Below, in pieces: positions 24,713 through 36,500 of a stretch of 64,000 nt of DNA. The DNA is from Cucumis sativus (taxonomy: Eukaryota > Streptophyta > Magnoliopsida > Cucurbitales > Cucurbitaceae). The translations under genes were made by a program, and so were the position numbers. The first letter of the stretch is position 1. Each line of letters opens with the position of its first letter. The stretch spans positions 13,950,001 to 14,014,000 of the forward strand of contig NC_026656.2 in the NCBI RefSeq assembly GCF_000004075.3. The letters run 5' to 3'. Under the pieces are notes generated by a model. That model was not told where the DNA came from and made no database searches. It worked only from the letters and a program-made list of their open reading frames with translations.

Positions 24713-25159
24713 GGAGGGTTTTCCATAGGGAGCTAATAGTTTATTTTTCCCTAACGGGACCAGTAGTGTAGTGGGTCCCTTACTGAGTATTCTTATACTC
24801 GCCCCTTTATGTTTAATTTTTCAGGCAAAAGTAACAAAGGTGTTAAACCGGCGAGGGGAAGGAAGGAAGAAATTTGCTTCCGCTTGATGCTTTATCTTTT
24901 TGTTTTGTTTTTGTACTTGAGACTGATTAGAAAATTTGAGGTTTAACCGTATCCAAAAACTAGAAAATTATAAGTTTTTCCTTGAAAGTTTTAGTTATTT
25001 TAAACCGGGCCCAAAACATAAATTTTGTATTCTTATGTTTTTAAATTTAAGTGAATTTGGTACTTTGTGTAAACTCAAGTCTTTGGGTTAATTTAACGAC
25101 TTTGGCTTAGTTAGATAACGACTTTGGCTTAGTTAGAAAAGTCGGGTCTTTACATACAA

Positions 25160-26290
25160 AGATTGTACCTTAAATAGAAAACTAATCAAAATGGAAAGTA
25201 GATATATATAAAATTTATCCACTTGTGAAGAACAATTAGACATTTCCTAAGAGGACATATATGGATTTGCATATATATGGGCCAAGTTGTCACTGATGTG
25301 GAGATTGTTACACAGCTAGCTAAGCTGCTACCGTTTTTGTTCTTGAAATAAGAAAGACATCACTTGCAAAACACAACCCCCATACAAATCGCTCATTAAA
25401 AAAAATCCCCCAAACATTCATCGTTATTCACAAAGAAACAAAACCAATAACAACCCACGAAGCCAAAACCTCAAAAAGGGTAAAAAATCAACAGACCCAT
25501 ATACCAAAATCGAAATAACCCATTACCTGGCGAAGAAAGAGCAATACCACCACCAAGAGAGACTCAGATGAAGCCAAGAGATTTGTATCTGAGAGATTGA
25601 AGTAAGGAAATAGAAGTTTGAACGATAGAAAGACGACGAACAGAGAACAGCGAGACAATTGTTAGTCCTTTAGATTTAAAGATTGAAATAACCCAGATTA
25701 GTTTCTAATACACCAACTAACAAGAGAGAAATTTTCTGACCTACCTTGGGCGTGAATGAAATCGAAGAGAGGTTTGAGACCTACAATGAGATGAAAGTGA
25801 ATAGGCGTGAACGAACAAAATCGAAAGTGAATGTAGGCAGAGATCGAATTGAAGAGGTGATCGAATTGAGGGTGGAGCATGAATAAACGGAAACGAAATT
25901 GAAGAGAGGAATTTTGGATGTGGACGAACAAAAATGAAAACGAGAATTTGGGGAAAGCGTAACACGAGCAAGCCCTAAAAAAAGAAATGAAAATTTTTCG
26001 GCTTTTAATATTTTGCTTTTCCACTTTTTTTTTCTTAGTTTTTATAACATGTTTTGCTTTTCCACTTTTTTTTTTCTTAGTTTTTATAACATGTTAATAA
26101 AAATATATGTTACGGTTGGATGGTAGTAAAAGGCACATTTGTTGTAGTGATAGTTTGTTTGTGTTATAATTATCATGCAATTACAATACAACTCAACAGT
26201 AACCATAAACAAAAGATCAATAGAAAAATCAAAAGTACTCAAATTCACTTGGGAAAGGCATAGACAAACAAAAAGACCCTACACATCATC
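25160..26290. other. sequence between the two LTRs
   Basis: No gene is recognised. The middle has leader-like AAC/GAA-rich sequence. A tandem duplication of about 42 bp (gcttttccac, T-run, cttagtttttataacatgtt) lies at 26,011-26,095. A CACTA-like end is at 26,141-26,149. Confidence 0.5.
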
Positions 26291-28407
26291 TGTAACGATC
26301 CAACTTTTTACCTAAGTCGAGGTCATTAACTTTTGACAAAAGACCTTGGTTAAATAAAATTTAAAACCTCAAAAGAACGAAATTTATTTTGTTTGTTTGG
26401 GCCCCAGTTTTAAATTACTAAAATTCACGTGAAAATTTAAAACTAAAATGTTTCGAATCCTTGAATACTTTAAAACCTCAAAATTTCTAAACAGTCTCAC
26501 GTTCGAATACAAATAATACAATAAATCACCAAGCGGAAGCAAAATTTTAAAGTGTCCCCTGTGGCGTTCACGCTTCCTTTCTGCCCCTCGCCGGTTTGCC
26601 GCCTTTATTACCTTTGGCTGAAAAATTAAACATAAGGAGGGTGAGTATAAAAATACCCAGTAAGAGACCCTCTACTGGTCCCGTCAGGGGAAAATAAATT
26701 GTTAACATTCTATTGGGACACCCTGTACAGTCGCAGTCTTGTGATCCCGTAGGATGCACATTTCAGTCTAACGCCCCGAGGGACGTACATTTCAGTCTAG
26801 TGTTCTGCAGAAACACATATCAGTCTAATGCTCCCGAAGGATGCAGAATAATTGGTGATCCCGTGGGACACCTACAAAGCACACATCCCAATAAAAGCTA
26901 ACAATTTTTCCCCTCAGTCCATTCTAAACAATCATCTTATTCGAATTTAGCTCAAGGCCAGTCAGAAGCACGTCAGTACATCAGTGAACAACTAAACAAT
27001 CATAACATCCACTTTAGTCTACAAGGACACAACCACGACATTTCCTCAATTCACAGAAACACAATCATAACCATATATCATATATTCAGTCAAACGACAA
27101 TCTACCAGTTCCACCCTACGTTTATGCAAGAAACATCTATAACTTTCAGTCATTCAACATCCATATGTGTAAAAATACATATCCAGTCAGTCACAGCATG
27201 CACTCAATACCAAATCCACATCATTCCATACATAAATATATCTGTCTTTCCCAGTTAAACACAATATACACTAAATTCCAATTTAACCATAATTGTAGGT
27301 GAGCCCAGTAGAAAGTCTCTTACCTTAACTCAAAGTTTTATGCAAACCCCTTGGTCGAACTAACTTTAACAATTACAACCTAGACATGAACAAAGAGAAA
27401 TCAACATCTTTCCAAGTAGGTTCAAGTATCTAAATCACCCATGTGTGAATTTAGCACTTACCCAGTTAGTTAGTGGAGGAACGCACCCACTCCAACTATA
27501 GAGAATTTCAAAGATTTACTAGCTTCAAACAGTACCTACAAGAAATATTTATCCAACCAATTAACCAACCCCATAGCTCGTTACTTTCAATGCAAAAAAA
27601 CCAACGAAACCTAAAATTCTCATTCTTACCACAACTACCCAAAACAAGCAGAAACGACAACGAAGAAAAATTGGAGTTGGCACGAATACACTGGAATGGA
27701 GAACCAACAGTAGCTATTTCACGGTCGACGGACGAAGGATGCACCACGGCATACCACGGCGTGCAGCTGTCGGATTGTGAACGAAGGCAGGGGCAACCAA
27801 AACGTCAATTTGGCTTCATCAAACGATCAACAGCTCGCGAACAGAGTGATTCGTGATGGAGAGACGGCGTACGGCGTGCAGCTGTCGGATTTTGAACGGT
27901 CGCCAACCTTACAGAAACGAAGCCTAGGGTTCGGCCATATTTGGTTTATTGGAGACAAGAACAAGATGCAACGCCAATGAGTCTACAGATGGATGGCGCG
28001 CAAGATCAAACGCGGTAGAACCTTCGGTCGACGACTTCGTGAATCGGAGAAGAAAAGAAGAAGAAGAACGATGGTGTCGATTGGAGGGTGGTCAGTTGAA
28101 GGTGCGGCTAGAGGTAGGGCATGGGGAAGAGGAAGAGAAAAAGATGGGGGAGGGGTCACGCGAGAGAGAGAGGAAGAGAGAGAAATTTTAATTTCTTTTT
28201 CTTTTTAAATTATTAATTAATAGTAATAACATTATATTATTATTATTGTTATTATTACATTTTCATCCTTCACTTCTTTTCTTTTCCAAATAATCAAATT
28301 TCTCTTCCCAAGCCTAAAGAAACAAAATAACACTCAATAAAATTTAAAATCTTAAAAATAGAGCAATCTGGTTAAAAATCAAATAACTTAGAGTTCGGGG
28401 TTTTACA
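26291..28407 (-). mobile_element. 3' LTR of the minus-strand chromovirus (2,117 bp)
   Basis: Read on the minus strand it starts TGTAAAACCCCG directly after a polypurine tract and ends GATCGTTACA. The boundaries follow from the PPT and from alignment with the solo LTR at 19,231-25,154. The reading frames inside (27,473-28,208) are not genes. There is no matching 5' LTR at the other end of the element. Confidence 0.75.
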
Positions 28408-28420
28408 TTCTTCCCTCCTT
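28408..28420 (-). other. polypurine tract
   Basis: On the minus strand it reads aaggagggaagaa, directly before the LTR start. The plus-strand partner has the same tract at 38,315-38,327. It is the primer site for plus-strand DNA synthesis in LTR retrotransposons. Confidence 0.8.
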
Positions 28421-28465
28421 AAGAAACTTTTGTCCTCGAAAGTTCTAATCGTGAAATAACTCTGG

Positions 28466-31390
28466 CTAACGAGTTCTCATCTCTTCTTCTCGCTCCCATG
28501 TCGCCTCTTCAATTCGATGATTCCGCCACAAAACCTTTACTAATGGAATGCTTTTATTACGAAGCATCTTTACCTCTCTAGCCAGAATCTCCACATGTTG
28601 TTCTACATAGCACAAATGCTCATCAATCTCCAAGGGTTCATAGTCCACTACATGAGATGTATCGGCCACATACTTCCTCAACATCGAAACATGGAAAACA
28701 TTATGAACTGCAGAGAGAGATGGTGGTAATGCCAAGCGATACGCCACAACACCAACCCTCTCTAAGATCTCAAATGGTCCAACAAAACGAGGACTTAACT
28801 TCCCTTTCTTCTCAAAACGCATAACACCCTTCATAGGTGCTACCTTCAAGAATACCTTTTCTCCCACATCAAACTTAAGGTCTTTTCGCCGTACATCTGC
28901 ATAACTCTTCTGTCTACTCTGCGCTGTTTGCATACGTGCTCTAATCTTTTGAATAGCCTCATTAGTAGACCGAACCAATTCAGGTCCCATCAACCTCTGT
29001 TCACCAACCTCACTCCAACAAACAGGGGTTCTACAACATTTACCATACAAAGCCTCAAATGGTGCCATACCGATGGTAGCCTGGAAACTGTTGTTATAAG
29101 CAAACTCCATCAAATGTAGATGAGAGTCCCAACTACCTGGAAACTCTAGAACACAAGCTCGTAGCATATCCTCTAAAACTTGGTTCAAACGTTCAGTTTG
29201 ACCATCAGTCTGTGGATGAAAGGCTGTACTGAAATCTAATCTCGTACCCATAGCAGTCTGAAGTCCCTTCCAAAACTTGGAAGTAAACCGTGCATCCCTG
29301 TCAGAAACAATCGATACAGGCACTCCATGCAGTCTCACAACCTCAGTTAAATACAACTGTGCCCACTTACTAGCAGTATAAGTGGATTTCCCTGGTACAA
29401 AATGTGCCGATTTCGTAAGCCTGTCTACGACAACCAAAATCACTGTGAAACCCTTCAGGGTCTTAGGCAGCCCTGAAATAAAATCCATCGACACATTCTC
29501 CCACTTCCACTCTGGCACACTTAAAGGTTGTAACAAACCTGCTGGTTTCTGTCTAGGTGCCTTAACCTGCTGACATACTAGACACTTACTAACGAATTCC
29601 GCCACTTCCCTTTTCATATTCCGCCACCAATAAAATCGTTTTAGATCCTGATACATTTTCGTGCTACCAGGATGCATGGAAAATGGGGAATTATGGGCTT
29701 CATCTAGTAAGTCAATCTTAACTGCACTGTTCGCTGGCACACACAAACGTCTCTCAAACATCAATCCACCATCAGAGGATATGGAGAACTCATCAGTCTG
29801 CCCTGTTCCAACAAGGCGACGTCTCTCCATCAAATAAGGATCACTACTCTGAGCATCAACAATCTTCTGCCTCAGAGTCGGTTGCACCGTTAATTGAGCT
29901 AACTGTGAGGTGACTCTCCCCACAGATACTGCAATCTCAGCTCTCTCCAAGTCTCGATGTAATGGTACCTGTCTAGTAATGAGTGCTGCCGAATGTGATA
30001 CTTTTCTACTAAGAGCATCAGCCACCACATTCGCCTTACCAGGATGGTACAATATCTCACAGTCATAATCCTTTACCAACTCGAGCCACCTTCGCTGTCT
30101 CATATTCAACTCCTTCTGAGTGAAGAAGTACTTCAGGCTCTTATGGTCAGTAAAGATTTGTATCTTTTCACCGTACAAATAATGTCTCCATATCTTCAAT
30201 GCAAAAACCACTGCTGCCAACTCCAAATCATGTGTGGGGTAGTTCTGCTCGTGACTCTTCAACTGACGAGAGGCATAAGCAACCACCTTACCTTTCTGCA
30301 TCAAAACACAACCCAGTCCTTTCTTGGAAGCATCACTGTAAATCACAAAACTTCCGGATCCATCTGGTACTGTAAGGACCGGTGCAGTAACTAACCTTTG
30401 CTTAAGGTTCTGAAAACTATCCTCGCAAGCTGGACTCCAAACAAACGGAGTTCCCTTCCTTGTCAACTGAGTCAAGGGAGTAGCCAAACGTGAAAAATCC
30501 TCCACAAACCTCCGGTAGTACCCTGCTAAACCCAGAAAACTACGAACCTCACTAACTGTAGAGGGTCGAGACCAACTGGTAACCGCTTCTATCTTTGCAG
30601 GGTCTACAGAAACTCCCTCACTGGAAACCACATGACCAAGAAAAGCCACCTGCTTCAACCAAAATTCGCACTTAGAGAATTTAGCATAAAGTTTATTGAC
30701 TCGAAGAGTCTCTAACACTTTATGTAAGTGTTCCTCATGTTCGGCCTCAGTCTTGGAATAAACCAAAATATCATCAATGAAGACTATCACAAAAGTGTCT
30801 AAGAAATCCTTAAACACCCTGTTCATCAAATCCATAAATATTGCAGGTGCATTAGTCAAACCAAAAGACATTACTATGAATTCATAATGTCCATACCTCG
30901 AACGAAAAGCAGTCTTAGGAATATCACGGTCTCTAATCCTCAACTGGTGATAACCTGACCGTAAGTCAATCTTAGAGAACACCGTGGCTCCCTGTAACTG
31001 ATCGAACAAATCATCGATTCTGGGTAAAGGATATCTGTTCTTGATTGTTACTTTATTCAACTCTCTATAGTCAATGCAAAGACGCATCGACCCATCCTTC
31101 TTCTTCACAAACAATACTGGTGCACCCCAAGGCGACACACTAGGTCGAATAAAGCCTTTGTCAAGCAACTCCTGTAACTGTACCTTCAGTTCTTTCAACT
31201 CGGCAGGAGCCATCCTATAAGGGGCTCTAGAAATGGGAGTAGTGTCTGGCTCCAACTCAATGGCAAAATCAATCTCCCTATGTGGCGGAAGTCCTGGAAG
31301 ATCTTCTGGAAACACATCTGGGTATTCTCTTACCACAGGTTCTGAAGTTAAAGAAGTCCCATCTTCCCTAGTATCCACCACACTTGCCAA
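28466..31390 (-). CDS. Ty3/gypsy chromovirus pol (RT, RNase H, integrase, chromodomain)
   Basis: 974-codon frame downstream of gag, separated from it only by one TAG. Reverse transcriptase spans about residues 60-240 with 'FIDD' at 204-207. RNase H begins at 'YSDAS' (351) and includes 'TDHKSL'. Integrase has the HHCC finger H566, H573, C603, C606 and the triad D636, D697, E733 (D-x35-E). The C-terminus has a GPF-type module and a chromodomain-like end ('[14 protein letters not shown]'), pointing to the Tekay/Del chromoviruses. A TAT-to-TAG change ends the protein six residues earlier than the partner copy. The nominal ATG is internal; the natural protein is a gag-pol fusion. Confidence 0.92.
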   Translation of the reverse strand: MASVVDTREDGTSLTSEPVVREYPDVFPEDLPGLPPHREIDFAIELEPDTTPISRAPYRMAPAELKELKVQLQELLDKGFIRPSVSPWGAPVLFVKKKDGSMRLCIDYRELNKVTIKNRYPLPRIDDLFDQLQGATVFSKIDLRSGYHQLRIRDRDIPKTAFRSRYGHYEFIVMSFGLTNAPAIFMDLMNRVFKDFLDTFVIVFIDDILVYSKTEAEHEEHLHKVLETLRVNKLYAKFSKCEFWLKQVAFLGHVVSSEGVSVDPAKIEAVTSWSRPSTVSEVRSFLGLAGYYRRFVEDFSRLATPLTQLTRKGTPFVWSPACEDSFQNLKQRLVTAPVLTVPDGSGSFVIYSDASKKGLGCVLMQKGKVVAYASRQLKSHEQNYPTHDLELAAVVFALKIWRHYLYGEKIQIFTDHKSLKYFFTQKELNMRQRRWLELVKDYDCEILYHPGKANVVADALSRKVSHSAALITRQVPLHRDLERAEIAVSVGRVTSQLAQLTVQPTLRQKIVDAQSSDPYLMERRRLVGTGQTDEFSISSDGGLMFERRLCVPANSAVKIDLLDEAHNSPFSMHPGSTKMYQDLKRFYWWRNMKREVAEFVSKCLVCQQVKAPRQKPAGLLQPLSVPEWKWENVSMDFISGLPKTLKGFTVILVVVDRLTKSAHFVPGKSTYTASKWAQLYLTEVVRLHGVPVSIVSDRDARFTSKFWKGLQTAMGTRLDFSTAFHPQTDGQTERLNQVLEDMLRACVLEFPGSWDSHLHLMEFAYNNSFQATIGMAPFEALYGKCCRTPVCWSEVGEQRLMGPELVRSTNEAIQKIRARMQTAQSRQKSYADVRRKDLKFDVGEKVFLKVAPMKGVMRFEKKGKLSPRFVGPFEILERVGVVAYRLALPPSLSAVHNVFHVSMLRKYVADTSHVVDYEPLEIDEHLCYVEQHVEILAREVKMLRNKSIPLVKVLWRNHRIEEATWEREEEMRTR

Positions 31391-31396
31391 GATACT

Positions 31397-33055
31397 CTAG
31401 GTACCCTGGTTGAGCAGTTTACTAGCTTTCATAGCTGAGATTACTTTAGGCAGTACTACTGTTCCTACCCCTTTGAATTTAAAGCTAGATTCGGTAAGGG
31501 GACTGAACACAACCTCCTTACGAGAACAATCAATACTAGCATGATTAGTAGCTAGCCAATCCATACCTAAAATTACATCAAAGTCACGCATATCTAATAC
31601 CAACAAGGTTACGTCCAGCACACGACCAGCTATCTCAATTTCACATGCTTTAATCTTTTCCTTAGACAACATAATTTCTCCAGACGGTGTAGACACTGAC
31701 AAAACATAATCTAAGGGTTCCACCTCTAAGCATGCATGCGTCACAAAAAGCGATGAAATAAATGAATGAGAAGACCCTGAGTCAAACAAGGTCAAGGCAA
31801 AATGCCCTAACACTGGTAATGTACCTGTCACCACTGTGCCGGCCTTCTCTGCTTCTGATCTATTAGTGGCAAAGATTGTACCCCGCTGTGGAGGTCCTGC
31901 TCCCTGACTGCTCTGTCCAGCCCCAGTAGATCTCAAGCGACATCGATCAGCCATGTGTCCCTCTTGCTTGCACTTATAACAGACTCTCGTTCCCATCAAA
32001 CAACGACCCAGGTGGCGTTTCCCACACGTATTGCATAGTGGCTTCTCTCTAGTAGTGTCTCCTGCCCCACCAGAACTCTGCTGGAAACTGCGAAAAGGAT
32101 CGCCTGGTCTCAAGTTCCTCTGAGGAACTCCCACAATTCTCTGCTCTGCTTTCCTCTTCTGACCAGACGACGTTCCCTTATCAGAACTCCTTGCCTGAAT
32201 TTCGTCCTTCCCAATACTCATATCCACTGCCAGACGCAGCGCTTCAGCCTGGGTAGTGGGCTTTAATGCTCGCCCAAAGCCTCTAATCTCATCTCTCAAT
32301 CCTTTGACAAACCTCTCAGCTCTAGCCTGCTCATTACCAACAAGTTTAGGGGCGAAGCGGGACAGCATATCAAACTCCTGGTCATACTCCTCAACTGTCA
32401 TGTGTCCTTGCTTCAATTCCAAGAATTCCTGGCTTTTGGCGTCTCTAAGGTTAGCCGAGAAAAACTTGGTATAGAAGCAGTCTTTAAACTGATTCCAAGT
32501 GATCTGTCTCACATCTCCACCTAACATACGTATCGTAGTCCTCCACCAAATAATACCTCTGTCCCTCAGAAGAAAAGCAGCACACTGAACCCTATGCTCC
32601 TCTGGACATCTCATGTAAATAAATATGGTTTCCACATAGAACAACCACAACTCAGCTTTAGTAGGATCCTCCAGTGACCCATCAAACGTCTGAGGGTCAT
32701 ATTTCCTAAAGTCTCTCAAATGTTTCGCCTCAGCAGAAAGCTGGTTCGGTAGTATCTGTGGCTGTTGTGCAGCCAATCCTTGTGCAGGAGGGGTTGCTGG
32801 TACAGGGGGAACCACAGGTGCAGGCGGAACAATTGGTGCAGGTGGAACTGCAGGTGCCTGCTGGTTCTGAGCTATAGCCGTCATAAGCTCCGTGAACCTC
32901 TGCTCCATGTGAGCAGATAGTGCAGCAAACTCAACGTGAGTCACGGGTGCAGCAGGAATTCGCTGTTCAGCTTGACCCTCAGTAGGTTGATTACGACCTG
33001 CTCCTCTACCCCGGCCTCTACGACCTCCTCTACGAACACCTCTCTTTGGCGGCAT
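31397..33055 (-). CDS. Ty3/gypsy chromovirus gag and protease
   Basis: 552 codons. The N-terminus is strongly basic (MPPKRGVRRGGRRGRG), then a Pro/Ala-rich stretch at about 66-100, then a retrotransposon gag domain at about 115-260. Two zinc knuckles follow: an atypical C-x2-C-x3-H-x3-C at 341-352 and a canonical C-x2-C-x4-H-x4-C at 359-372. Aspartic protease 'DSGSSHSF' is at 425-432. The frame stops at TAG (31397-31399); the partner copy has TGG there and runs on into pol, so this stop is a mutation in a single-frame polyprotein. The untranslated leader upstream runs to 33,252, where the inverted repeat turns. Confidence 0.92.
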   Translation of the reverse strand: MPPKRGVRRGGRRGRGRGAGRNQPTEGQAEQRIPAAPVTHVEFAALSAHMEQRFTELMTAIAQNQQAPAVPPAPIVPPAPVVPPVPATPPAQGLAAQQPQILPNQLSAEAKHLRDFRKYDPQTFDGSLEDPTKAELWLFYVETIFIYMRCPEEHRVQCAAFLLRDRGIIWWRTTIRMLGGDVRQITWNQFKDCFYTKFFSANLRDAKSQEFLELKQGHMTVEEYDQEFDMLSRFAPKLVGNEQARAERFVKGLRDEIRGFGRALKPTTQAEALRLAVDMSIGKDEIQARSSDKGTSSGQKRKAEQRIVGVPQRNLRPGDPFRSFQQSSGGAGDTTREKPLCNTCGKRHLGRCLMGTRVCYKCKQEGHMADRCRLRSTGAGQSSQGAGPPQRGTIFATNRSEAEKAGTVVTGTLPVLGHFALTLFDSGSSHSFISSLFVTHACLEVEPLDYVLSVSTPSGEIMLSKEKIKACEIEIAGRVLDVTLLVLDMRDFDVILGMDWLATNHASIDCSRKEVVFSPLTESSFKFKGVGTVVLPKVISAMKASKLLNQGT

Positions 33056-33540
33056 AATTCCTATTATTCACCAACAACACTCTTTTTTTAAAAAAAGTCT
33101 TAATCATAAGCATAAAGCAAGTCTTTATCGTCATGCAATCTAGTTTAATTTAGGCAAAGTCATGCAAATAAACCATACATATAAGCATAAAGCATACCTG
33201 ACGAGAGACGAAGGGTCGCGTTAGCCATAGGGACACAAAAACATAGACTTACAAGTTTTGAGGTTTAGAAATTTTGAGACTGTATTCAAACGTGAGACTG
33301 TTTAGAAATTTCTAAGTTTTAGGTTCTGTAGACTGACTTACGATGTAAGTCTATGTTTTTGTGTCCCTATGGCTAACGCGACCCTTCGTCTCTCGTCAGG
33401 TATGCTTTATGCTTATATGTATGGTTTATTTGCATGACTTTGCCTAAATTAAACTAGATTGCACGACGATTAAGACTTGCTTTATGCTTATGATTAATAT
33501 TTTTTTAAAAAAAGAGAGTTGTTGGTGGATAATAGGAATT

Positions 33541-36500
33541 ATGCCGCCAAAGAGAGGTGTTCGTAGAGGAGGTCGTAGAGGTCGAGGTAGAGGAGCAGGT
33601 CGTAATCAACCTACTGAGGGTCAAGCTGAACAACGAATTCCTGCTGCACCCGTGACTCACGTTGAGTTTGCTGCACTATCTGCTCACATGGAGCAGAGGT
33701 TCACGGAGCTTATGACGGTTATAGCTCAGAACCAACAGGCACCTGCAGTTCCACCTATACCAGTTGTTCCGCCTGCACCTGTGGTTCCCCTTGTACCAGC
33801 AGCTCCACTTGCACCAGCAGCCCCTCCTGCACAAGGATTGGCTGCACAACAGCCACAGATACTACCGAACCAGCTTTCTGCTGAGGCGAAACATTTGAGA
33901 GACTTTAGGAAATATGACCCTCAGACATTTGATGGGTCACTGGAGGATCCTACTAAAGCTGAGTTGTGTGCGTTGTCCTCTGTGGAAACCATATTTTAAT
34001 TACATGAGATGTCTTAGAGGAGCATAGGGTTCAGTGTGCTGCTTTTCTTCTAAGGGACAGAGGTATTATTTGGTGGAGGACTACGATGCGTATGTTAGGT
34101 GGAGATGTGAGACAAATCACTTGGAATCAGTTTAAAGACTGCTTCTATACCAAGTTTTTCTCGGCTAACCTTAGAGACGCCAAAAGCCAGGAATTCTTGG
34201 AATTGAAGCAAGGACACATGACAGTTGAGGAGTATGACCAGGAGTTTGATATGTTGTCGTGCTTTGCCCCTAAACTTGTTGGTAATGAGCAGGCTAGAGC
34301 TGAGAGGTTTGTCAAAGGATTGAGAGATGAGATTAGAGGCTTTGCGCGAGCACTAAAGCCCACTACCCAGGCTGAAGCGCTGCGTCTGGCAGTGGATATG
34401 AGTATTGGGAAGGACGAAATTCAGGCAAGGAGTTCTGATAAGGGAACGTCGTCTGGTCAGAAGAGGAAAGCAGAGCAGAGAATTGTGGGAGTTCCTCAGA
34501 GGAACTTGAGACCAGGCGATCCTTTTTGCAATTTCCAGCAGAGTTCTTGTGGGGCAGGAGACACTACTAGAGAGAAGCCACTATGCAATACGTGTGGGAA
34601 ACGCCACCTGGGTCGTTGTTTGATGGGAACGAGAGTCTGTTATAAGTGCAAGCAAGAGGGACACATGGCTGATCGATGTCGCTTGAGATCTACTGGGGCT
34701 GGACAGAGCAGTCAGGGAGCAGGACCTCCACAGCGGGGTACAATCTTTGCCACTAGTAGATCAGAAGCAGAGAAGGCCGGCACAGTGGTGACAGGTACAC
34801 TACCAGTGTTAGGGCATTTTGCCTTGACCTTGTTTGACTCAGGGTCTTCTCATTCATTTATTTCATCGCTTTTTGTGACGCATGCATGCTTAGAGGTGAA
34901 ACCCTTAGATTATGTCTTGTCAGTGTCTACACCGTCTGGAGAAATTATGTTGTCTAAGGAAAAGATTAAAGCATGTAAAATTGAGATAGCTGGTCGTGTG
35001 TTGGACGTAACCTTGTTAGTATTAGATATACGTGACTTTGATGTAATTTTAGGCATGGATTTGCTAGCTACTAATCATGCTAGTATTGATTGTTCTCGTA
35101 AGGAGGTTGTGTTCAGTCCCCCTACCGAATCTAGCTTTAAATTCAAAGGGGTAGGAACAGTAGTACTGCCTAAAGTAATTTCAGCTATGAAAGCTAGTAA
35201 ACTGCTCAGCCAGGGTACCTGGAGTATCTTGGCAAGTGTGGTGGATACTAGGGAAGATGAGACTTCTTTAACTTCAGAACCTGTGGTAAGAGAATACCCA
35301 GATGTGTTTCCAGAAGATCTTCCAGGACTTCCGCCACATAGGGAGATTGATTTTGCCATTGAGTTGGAGCCAGACACTACTCCCATTTCTAGAGCTCCTT
35401 ATAGGATGGCTCCTGCCGAGTTAAAAGAACTGAAGGTACAGTTACAGGAGTTGCTTGACAAAGGTTTTATTCAACCTAGTGTGTCGTCTTGGGGTGCACC
35501 AGTATTGTTTGTGAAGAAGAAGGATGGGTCGATGCGTCTTTGCATTGACTATAGAGAGTTGAATAAAGTAACAATCAAGAATAGATATCCTTTACCCAGA
35601 ATCGATGATTTGTTCGACCAGTTACAGGAAGCCACGGTGTTCTCTAAGATTGACTTACGGTCAGGTTATCACCCGTTGAGGATTAGAGACAGTGATATTC
35701 CTAAGACTGCTTTTCGTTCGAGGTGTGGACATTATGAATTCATAGTAATGTCTTTTGGTTTGACTAATGCACCTGCAGTATTTATGGATTTGATGAACAG
35801 GGTGTTTAAGGATTTCTTAGACACTTTTGTGATAGTCTTCATTGATGATATTTTGGTTTATTCCAAGACTGAGGCCGAACATGAGGAACACTTACATAAA
35901 GTGTTAGAGACTCTTCGAGTCAATAAACTCTATGCTAAATTCTCTAAGTGCGAATTTTTGTTGAAGTAGGTGGCTTTTCTTGGTCATGTGGTTTCCAGTG
36001 AGGGAGTTTCTGTAGATCCTGCAATGATTGAAGCGGTTACCAGTTGGGCTCGACCCTCTACAGTTAGTGAGGTTCGTAGTTTTCTGGGTTTAGCAGGGTA
36101 CTACCGGAGGTTTGTGGAGGATTTTTCACGTTTGGCTACTCCCTTGACTCAGTTGACAAGAAAGGGAACTCCGTTTGTTTGGAGTCCAGCTTGTGAGGAT
36201 AGTTTTCAGAACCTTAAGCAAAGGTTAGTTACTGCACCGGTCCTTACAGTACCAGATGGATCTGAAAGTTTTGTGATTTACAATGATGCTTCCAAGAAAG
36301 GACTGGGTTGTGTTTTGATGCAGCAAGGTAAGGTGGTTGCTTATGCCTCTCGTCAGTTGAAGAGTCACGAGCAGAACTACCCCACACATGATTTGGAGTT
36401 GGCAGCAGTGGTTTTTGCATTGAAGATATGGAGACATTATTTGTACGGTGAAAAGATACAAATCTTTACTGACCATAAGAGCCTGAAGTACTTATTCACT

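Larger units (their letters stand above)
19231..25154 (+). mobile_element. solo LTR of a Ty3-type element, interrupted by a hAT
   Basis: It begins CGTAACACC (expected TGTAACACC, first base changed) and ends CTTTACA, flanked by the perfect 5-bp duplication tacaa (19226-19230 and 25155-25159). Without the 3.65 kb hAT it is about 2.27 kb. It resembles the 26,291-28,407 LTR, sharing the cctacgggatcac / agactgat repeats, the tactcgccc...caggcaaaagtaac region and a GC-rich leader at 19,430-19,850. The relation gives it plus orientation. No internal gag-pol lies next to it. Confidence 0.8.
19043..26149. mobile_element. possible CACTA element hosting the solo LTR
   Basis: The left sequence CACTAAACAAAG at 19,043 and the right end ttgttgtagtg at 26,149 (reversed: CACTACAACAAA) could be its termini. 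The 3-bp flanks (aca and ata) do not match and no CACTA transposase is visible. This is weak. The non-LTR pieces (19,043-19,230 and 25,160-26,149) hold no recognisable gene. Confidence 0.25.

Noticed and set aside
25698..26024. 108-aa minus-strand frame, Phe/Ser-rich
   Set aside because: No recognisable domain, lies in possible CACTA sequence next to LTRs; not supported as a gene.
27473..28208. Several 67-127 aa frames on the plus strand
   Set aside because: They lie antisense inside the chromovirus LTR and have no domain.
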